64,000 nt of DNA, taken from Salinibacterium hongtaonis. GTDB lineage: Bacteria > Actinomycetota > Actinomycetes > Actinomycetales > Microbacteriaceae. The notes beneath the pieces were generated by a model, which was not told the origin of the DNA, did no database searches, and worked only from the letters and a program-made list of their open reading frames with translations. The position numbers and the translations under genes were made by a program. Positions 63,332-64,000 of this stretch are shown piece by piece (positions within the stretch are counted from its first letter, which is position 1; each line of letters starts with the position of its first letter). The DNA lies in NCBI RefSeq assembly GCF_003065485.1, contig NZ_CP026951.1, positions 620,001 through 684,000 of the forward strand, read 5' to 3'.

Positions 63332-64000
63332 CTAGGCCTCGACCCGTCGCCGCGTGACCGTCAGAGCGAGACCTGCGGCGGTGAGCAGGGCGCCGGCCAG
63401 CAGCATCCCCGTTGGGTTGCCTCCGGTGAGGGGGAGCGGGCTGCCCGCAACGCCCGCCAGCGGGGCCACAGCGGGCTCGGCGGGCGGCGCGGGGGGAGTG
63501 GCTGCCGGGGTGGCCACGGTGTCCACCGCATAGGCCGTGGATGTCGCGGTGCCGGTTCCGGCGTTGCCTGCGAGGTCCGTGACTCCAGCCAGGTCCAGGG
63601 CGATCACGTTGGAGGGGCTGGTGGTGTTCACCTCCGGTGTGAGGGTCGCGGTCCACGTGACCCCGCCGTCCGCGGATGCGAGCGAGCTGAGCGTCGCGCT
63701 GCCAGCGGCGATGTCGGAGGTGTCGAATCCGGTGACAGCCTCGGAGAAAGTAAAGACGACCCTCGCGGTTTCTCCGCTCACTAGAGCGCTATCAGACAGC
63801 GAGATCGTCCCTGTGGGCGGTAGCGTGTCGACGGCGTAGTTGCCGGAGGTGGCGGTGCCGGCACCGGGATTGCCCGTCACGGTCATCACCCCGGCGTAAA
63901 TGAGCGTGAACGTGTTGGCGGCAACCTGCGTGCCTGGGTTCGGGGTGAAGGTGGCCGTCCATGTCGTGCCCCCATCGGGCGAGGTCGGCATGCTCAGGAC
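63332..64000 (-). CDS. Ig-like repeat surface protein with LPLTG signal (5' end missing)
   Basis: Only the last 222 residues are in the window; the frame is open at the right edge. At least two bacterial Ig-like domains of the Big_12 type are seen: one from SLSDSALVSGETARVVFTFSE to DLAGVTDLAGNAGTGTAT, and the end of another before it with TWTATFTPNPGTQ and VMTVTGNPGAGTAT. A Pro/Ala linker, LPLTGG, a hydrophobic stretch and RRRVEA form a sortase sorting signal. It is probably a wall-linked adhesin or stalk protein. The number of upstream repeats cannot be told. Confidence 0.85.
   Translation of the reverse strand, partial: VLSMPTSPDGGTTWTATFTPNPGTQVAANTFTLIYAGVMTVTGNPGAGTATSGNYAVDTLPPTGTISLSDSALVSGETARVVFTFSEAVTGFDTSDIAAGSATLSSLASADGGVTWTATLTPEVNTTSPSNVIALDLAGVTDLAGNAGTGTATSTAYAVDTVATPAATPPAPPAEPAVAPLAGVAGSPLPLTGGNPTGMLLAGALLTAAGLALTVTRRRVEA

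Overview
The window is high-GC DNA from an actinobacterium, most likely of the family Microbacteriaceae. The evidence is the gene content and order: mtrA-mtrB-lpqB-comF-hpf-secA, a PdtaS kinase facing a WhiB1-type regulator, DUF3107 next to the adnAB helicase-nuclease pair, then nudC, uvrD2, a cyclodehydratase-like gene, a DUF2342 metalloprotease, a PDZ/Lon-type protease and a UPF0182 membrane protein. These blocks parallel the mycobacterial region around Rv3246c-Rv3193c. GTG and TTG starts, 4-bp ATGA/GTGA gene overlaps and leaderless-looking promoters also fit. No genus can be named from sequence alone. Species-level statements and family names come from recognition by eye, not from a search.

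Layout. 1-11.4 kb: membrane protein (cut by the window edge), the MtrAB/LpqB envelope-stress operon, competence-type phosphoribosyltransferase, long-form hibernation factor, SecA, and two small conserved actinobacterial proteins. 11.1-15.5 kb: an excisionase-like HTH protein divergent from a SAF-domain/CpaE-like pair, then a DUF5671 membrane protein with its small partner. 15.6-17.5 kb: PdtaS and WhiB. 17.6-45 kb is accessory: peroxiredoxin, tRNA-Lys, a TetR/metallo-beta-lactamase-fold hydrolase pair with a shared operator, an HNH nuclease, an LPXTG-type surface protein, flavin reductase, aldo/keto reductase, an IclR-DUF1989-ABC importer-hutH cluster, a TetR-MMPL-YhgE/Pip export cluster, otsAB (trehalose) and a six-gene Mrp Na+/H+ antiporter operon. 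45-62.7 kb: the conserved DNA-repair and envelope block listed above. 62.7-64 kb: initiator tRNA, a DUF1232 protein and the 3' part of an Ig-like LPXTG-type protein that runs off the end.

How the genes work together. MtrAB/LpqB, SecA, UPF0182 and the proteases serve envelope growth and protein traffic. AdnAB and UvrD2 serve DNA repair. NudC handles NAD(H). Trehalose synthesis and Mrp antiport lie side by side and would both help with salt or alkaline stress. The most novel-looking pieces are an MMPL transporter carrying a fused, catalytically degenerate ABC-ATPase-like domain, and the IclR-controlled cluster that joins a single DUF1989 enzyme and a urea-carboxylase-type importer to a histidine ammonia-lyase. 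Four convergent gene junctions carry short direct repeats of unrelated sequence.

No gene-free stretch exceeds 300 bases. The longest, 62796-63040, holds a strong terminator and nothing else recognised. No insertion sequence, prophage, CRISPR array or rRNA was seen.
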